Shown piece after piece: positions 58,293 through 64,000 of a stretch of 64,000 nt of DNA. The translations under genes were made by a program, and so were the position numbers. The notes under the pieces were generated by a model. The model ran no database searches. It saw only the letters and a list, made by a program, of their open reading frames with translations, and was not told the origin of the DNA. The stretch's first letter is position 1. The number at the start of each line of letters is the position of its first letter. The stretch spans positions 2,286,001-2,350,000 of the forward strand of contig JAILWY010000008.1 of assembly GCA_022113835.1 (NCBI GenBank), read 5' to 3'. The stretch is from Atopsyche davidsoni. Taxonomy: Eukaryota; Arthropoda; Insecta; Trichoptera; Hydrobiosidae.

Positions 58293-61200
58293 CATTCATT
58301 CACTATAGTACAGGTTTTGATATTTTTTATTATTATTCAAGAACTTTCTATACTATATGATTCTTATTTAATAAATTGTTACAATTAAAATTTATTTTTA
58401 AAAAAGAATTACATTTTCTTTAACCCTCACTCAAATTTCATAGTTTTATAAGCTCATTTCAGAATTATATACAACTCACGGGTATTTAATATAACGTAAG
58501 CATAAAATGTATGTACTAAATTTTTGTATAGCTTTTCTCAGACAAATATCTTGCAGCATCAGCAAAATAAAAATACGCGACAGTACTTTTGATGGCAGGG
58601 AATGTAATGCTCTGTGTTTGAATATGAGGAGATGGAGGCTTTTATTTTGAATCAATTTCCGGTGAAAAATATGCGCATACGAGCTACGGAACAATGCCAT
58701 CAGAGAATGAATGTGGAAGCTTACCCCAATTCCTATGCTCCGTCTTTCCCACAGTTCTTAGAACATGGAATACCAACTTCACATTTGTCAATACACATGG
58801 AATTTCTGGTTGCAAATTCTAAAAACTTTGATGTCCGAACGTAAGCACAATATATTTTAAAGTACATACGACATAACAAATAATCAATAATCTCAAATCA
58901 TCCAGTGACAATAACACGTAGCTTAGACAAACACTGACAGATATTCGAATATCAATGCATCTTAAAATAAATCTTTTAAAACCTTGTGGACGAATCGGAT
59001 GACAAACGCGGCCATCAAATAAAGCTGCTTGTCTGAAAAGACCTTCCGGTTTCAGGATTTTCACATCTTCAGATCTCCCATCTCTTCCGCCAGATCGTCT
59101 CGGCAGCCACCCTTGGCGACTACTGAAGCCTGAAGAATGGGCAGAAGGCACTCACGCCAGCCGGAGCGGTTGACCCGATTTGCTCGGATCGTCTTTCCGA
59201 TGAACTGAGATGTTTTCTTAAGGGTTGTACCACAAATTCTTGACCGAAAAGGTGACAAATATTTATATCAATATTATTTCTTATGTATCACATTAAAAAA
59301 AATGTAAAAAAATCTTTTTTGACTATACACAGTAACACAACACATATATATTTACAAATCACAAAATAACACTTTAGACCTCGTTGCGTTGTTTTATTAA
59401 TTAAAAATGGATTTGGTACCTTTATAAGAGTTAAAATTGAGAGAAGGTGCGTGGAGGTACGTTTAACAGAGAGGGTTAAACAATGGGGGTGTTATTAAAG
59501 GAAGATGCGATGGCGTGAGAAAGGGATAGGACGGTGTACGAGGGAGGGTATGGAGTGAATGCAGGGGGTAATGAATAGCCTGAGGTCCCCCAAGGGTTAT
59601 CTGTTTGCCTGGAGATGACCGTTTCTGATCAGATGAGAAGAGATAGGAGGAAAGATGAACAACTTTGAAACGCGTCGCTACTTGAGATTATTCCATGTAA
59701 AATCATTACTTGATGCATCAGTATGTAAGTGAATATTGTGAATTTTTGTCAATTTCTGTTGTGTGCTATGAAAAGTGTACGTCTTTGAAGAACACCAGGA
59801 AACCTGCAAACAGGATCAGCGAAAAGTCATTTTCCAGACGTAGACGTGGCATTTGAAACGGTAGGTAAAGGTAATGGAGTTTTATCAGAGAATAGACAAG
59901 AAACCTCTCACGAGAAATCTCGTATCCGAGTTGTACTCTCGACTGAAAGAGGATAGCTCTTTTTTGTTCAGAGAGAAACAACACATTACATGTCTGTGGC
60001 GGTTTTGTAAAACATGAAAAAACTTCTAAGAATTCAGAAAAAAACAGTTTGATAACAATAATCAATAAAATAATCATAAAAAGTGTAAATTTTTGTTTGA
60101 AATAGCTGTTTAAAACAAAGAGACGAAGAAATTATTAATAAATATTAAATGAAAAACAAATATGAATAATTGCTCACAATGATTTAAGTAACTGCAAGGT
60201 CGAGAAACAAAAAAAATAGGCTTATTTAACTGAGTTTGGATGCATCCTTATAATATACATATATTCGTGATGACAACTATTATTTTTCTTATTCAATTGG
60301 TCATTCAATTTAATTAACAAAAAAATTATTTCAAAACTTTCAATTGGTTTCTACTTATTACTATATAGGTTATACGAAAGACCAAAAAATGAGGCAATAG
60401 TTTTCTTGAGAAAACTACTGCCTGCTGCTACTGCTGAACTATCGGAAATTTTATTTTATTTTTACTTTATTCTACTTCTCAAAAGAGAAATCACCCAAAC
60501 GAAAGATAATCTATGCAACATTTCTAACCATTTGAAATAAATACGTTTTGTATTGTTGCTGAAGAAAGGCTTTGTCCTGTCTTTGACTGGAAATTGCAGA
60601 AAAAGTAAAACAGAGTGTACTTGTACATTTTATTGAAATTCATGCAACAATATTGCAGGATATTATTCTAACCTAAATTCAGCGATAAGCACTTCTAACT
60701 AGTTTAAAAATGTAACGAAATATTTGCATTTAATTTTTACTCGTTCCTCACTTTACTGTACGGTTGTCTCGTAAAACTACGCCGAGATTAAAAACAAACA
60801 GTCACTGTAAGTACTGAAAAGACTCTGCCAAAGGATTTTACTCACATTGAATGACCATTTCTCATTTAAAAAAAATATTCATATTTTTACTAAAAATTTC
60901 AACTAGTTTACTTAGAATTCTCTCATTATTAAAAGAACTTTTTTTAAAAATTAAAATAAACCTAAACGACGAAGATAGAAATAAATTAGAATTTAATTTT
61001 AAGACGAAAAACATTGTATGTTTAAAAAAACACGAATATAATTTTAGTAAAGTGCTACTTTGCTTTAAAGCATATAAATAATCATTTTGCCGATTACTTT
61101 AATTATATTTATCAAAAACAAAATTATTGAAAGCTTTTATTCGTAAATACATTTTTATTTGAAAAATATGGTATACGAAAATAAAATACCTACTTGTTTC

Positions 61201-64000
61201 CTATTTTGTTATTCACCTATATCAATATTTATTTGGTTGTTTTTACCAAATCTGTTTCAAAGTATTTTATAAATTTATTAATCTACACATTTGCCATTTT
61301 ATTGTATTTATTCTTTGTTACTGGCAGAGGGTTTAAAAAATTCAACCCAAAACCCAGAGTACTCATATTTTTATCTCTGGACCGAATGAAGATAACTCTG
61401 ACGCGTTTTCTCTCACCGGACTACACAGTCCTCCCTGGAAAAGTTTAGACATTATCTTAGAGTTCTCGAATACCTACTTTAGAGAATTCGTCATACCAAA
61501 GTTTCAGACAAGGTTGACATTCATAATTCCTTCAAATTCCTCCTACTACTGAAGGAGGTGGTTTTATTTTTATTAATTTGTCATTGAGTACACATTTAAA
61601 AAAATCAAGCTACGAGGTGATGACATGAAAAATATAAAATAACTGTCAATATTTTATATAAGCCAAAAAACATTTTATTCGATGCATGGGTTGTTTCTAT
61701 AAGACTTCAAGATCTCTGAATTCGTTATTTATTCATCTTAAATTATTATTAAATAAAAGTTTCATAGTTTGAATGAAAACTTCACGCGTTTTCAAGTTTT
61801 CCGAATTTTTTCGTCAAGTATCAAATTTAAATTGATATTTTCAGAATCGTTGTTTTCTGAGTTTTAAAGGAAAATATTTTGTTGTTACTATCAAACAAGC
61901 ACTTACATTTAAATTTTTTAATAATACAAATTTTTATAGGTTTTATGGAATTTTCGATAAATGTCGATATTTTGCAAATCAAAACAGTTTTTATAGAAAA
62001 ATATCTCAAAACCTGCGTATGATTTGAAGCAAAAAGGTTTAATTGCTAATGTGGGATTATTCTGTGTGATCAAATAAACTGCTTAACCTTAAGCGTTTTT
62101 TCAATAATAAAAATAACATATTTGCAATGTAATAATAAATAATTTTCTATGAATTAATATTGTAACATGAGTGAATATTTATATTACAATTGGTTTTTTA
62201 TTAGTTTCCGTATTAAATAGTTTAACATTTCACACCGGCAATTTGAAGTTTAAGGGCTTCATATATCTGGCAAGGTTGCCAATAAATTAAATAAACAAAT
62301 ATATTAATAATAAACCAAATCTCTAAGCCTGACAATACAAATATCACATAACAACGGTTATTTGAATTTCATATCAATAATTTTTTAATTATAGTTTCTT
62401 ATTATAGTTTCTTTAATATTTTTTTCAATACAATATAAAAAAAGTCAATTACAATAATTAGTGACTTTGGTTAATTATAAGTACCGACCAAATAAGGCTT
62501 CTAACATATGTTATATTAAGTTATTCGATTTATACATTTAATCATATATCAGATCTTCCACAAGTAATTTACAGTGCCGGTGGTAAAAAATCTCACAACT
62601 TCACGGCCAAGAAATACTTTTTGAGGATTTTTCTCGTCGTTTCATGTGTAAACTGATCACCTTAATATTACATAAAATATTGATGTGATGACCCTGCTTA
62701 TAATGGATGAAGGGCGGAGTGGAAATGCGAAAATTATTCCAAGCCCATAACTTCTTCATCTTAATATACTATCGGCACGAAAGCTGATCTAGAAGGCTTT
62801 CCTGAATTCCTTTTTATTTTCACGAAGCTTCTTAACTCACAGGTGGAATCGCACCATAGAATTTAATGAAAACTCAATTGGACTGGCTAAACAGAAATTG
62901 AATTCAGTTGATTTTTCAAGCTTTTCCATTTCAAAGCCCAAGTATAATTTTTAAACTTCTTTACCGAGTAGACTTTTTTTGAAAGCCTTCTTATATTCAA
63001 TAAATAATAATAATTGGCCATTAAAATTAAAAGCAAGCTTATCGTTGCAAAATAAACAGGAATTTGATATTGACCTGTTTTTTTTATGCATCACATCAAA
63101 TAGCCAAATGTTTAGAAAATTGTAATTGAAGTGTAAATTGCTTGCTATGTAAATTTAACGATTTCAATCGATTTCTAACACTGATGCCACAAATTTAGTG
63201 ATTAATTTTACTGAAATCACAGGTAAGTGATTTCAGGAATATGTGCCATATCAATTGTAATTTGTGTGTATACCCTAAAACATCTCATAGCGTAAATTGA
63301 TTTTTCAACTGCGTCATGAAATATTAAACCAGTGATTACTTAATCGTTCTCGTTTAACACGCCCCTTATCGCATGAAATAATAACCTTGAACGTTTGTCA
63401 ACAAAGTAAACGCTTTTTAAATTAAATTCAAAACAATTTCACTGAATGTACCCCTCATTCACGAAGGCTGTATAACCACCACCTTAGCCGCGACCCATTT
63501 CTAACACAGGCTACATGTATTTCTGTCATTTCTTTTCAGAAAGCCACGATAACATCTTTTCTATAAACTCCGACACGAAACGAGCATATTTCCTTCATAA
63601 AACTTTGATTTATGGATACTTCACCTTACTGTATACAGCTCTGGCATAATAATACGCTCTAGTGGTGGGCCGATAGAACAGAAGCAGCTTAAAAAAGCTG
63701 TAACCAATATTCAAACTGTTCATCAGATAAATCATACAAATATATCAAACTTTAAAAAAGGTACTATTGTGATTTTCTTACAGTTTTAAATTTGAATCGC
63801 AAAAGCATTATATTGTTTTAAAAAAAATTTCAAGTATTCTTGATTTATCGCAATAATTTTTACAGGTAGTATTTTTTATGAGCTCCCATTATTTATACAA
63901 TCTAGATTCAGGGTTTAATCTATATTTACTTTTTAACAAGTTAATCACCGTTGTAGCACTCCGGTTACCATATTTCAAAGTCGAGAACTTGTATTCAACT
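58293..64000. other. AT-rich spacer to the window end
   Basis: No gene recognised. GC-richer stretches: 59035-59245, 59440-59660 (purine-rich on the plus strand) and 63330-63560. GGAGGCTT at 58634-58641. Overlapping minus-strand frames at 59061-59258 and 58819-59151 cross the first stretch. The fragment ANRVNRSGWRECLLPILQAS has balanced codons and could be a relic of a coding sequence, but I cannot assign it. AGTGGTGGGCCGATAGAACA at 63661 resembles a hAT end without a visible partner. Confidence 0.45.

Noticed and set aside
59766..60077. 103-codon minus-strand frame with a hydrophobic start resembling a signal peptide
   Set aside because: The hydrophobicity comes from ATT/TTT-rich DNA. No cleavage site, family or gene context.
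1..64000. Endogenous viral sequences
   Set aside because: No recognisable viral capsid, polymerase or envelope motifs in any listed frame. The only RT-related sequence is the Penelope-like fragment.

Overview
The window looks like AT-rich, intron-free-looking intergenic DNA (or the inside of a very large intron) from an arthropod, most likely an insect with a TE-rich genome. The basis is the absence of prokaryotic gene packing, the lack of any recognisable host exon in 64 kb, and the mobile elements present: a mariner, two Tc1/mariner-type DDE elements, piggyBac, hAT, a pogo/Tigger-type MITE and a Penelope-like element (PLE). I cannot name the species. Every reading frame with a recognisable product belongs to a broken mobile element.

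Layout. 0-6 kb: AT-rich spacer with GC-rich islets and a hAT MITE (2067-2575) whose interior has expanded into about 13 copies of a ~31-bp repeat. 6.3-6.9 kb: a foldback retroelement (family B) with a second palindromic element (family A) nested in it. 8.7-9.1 kb: a Tigger-like MITE. 13.8-14.3 kb: one copy of a ~500-bp repeat whose inverted partner is at 52.0-52.5 kb. 20.2-23.4 kb: a Tc1-like remnant and a 2.2-kb DNA transposon with a decayed CRHH-type transposase. 24.8-25.25 kb: a 160-bp triplication. 26.6-31.1 kb: two tRNA-like foldback retroelements (family C), a mariner remnant and another family B copy. 33.2-33.6 kb: a degenerate duplication. 35.1-35.5 kb: the best family C copy, with tRNA-like sequences in both arms. 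41-46 kb: two tRNA-derived SINE-like pieces, a Tc1-like deletion derivative, and a PLE fragment (RT C-terminus plus GIY-YIG endonuclease) next to a family B hammerhead-like repeat, split by a 60-bp perfect palindrome. 46.7-49.5 kb: two hAT elements, a piggyBac remnant and family B fragments. 52.9 kb: a small hAT-like MITE. 57.3 kb: a second family A element. 58.1 kb: another family B copy. 58.3-64 kb: mostly unassigned.

The strongest signal is a set of short foldback retroelements. Families A and B carry hammerhead-ribozyme-like motifs with self-complementary stem III sequences (ACTAGT, ACCGGT), as known for Penelope-like elements, and one family B copy abuts a PLE coding fragment. Family C carries tRNA-like sequences in inverted arms. 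Four of these insertions (two A, two C) are flanked by perfect direct repeats of 13 bp (one could be read as 14), and some have a constant end and a variable end. This suggests that one target-primed machinery, plausibly the PLE, mobilised all of them. A second recurring signal is a series of short GC-rich islets every 1-3 kb that reuse the words AAGCCTCC and CCGGAAGT.
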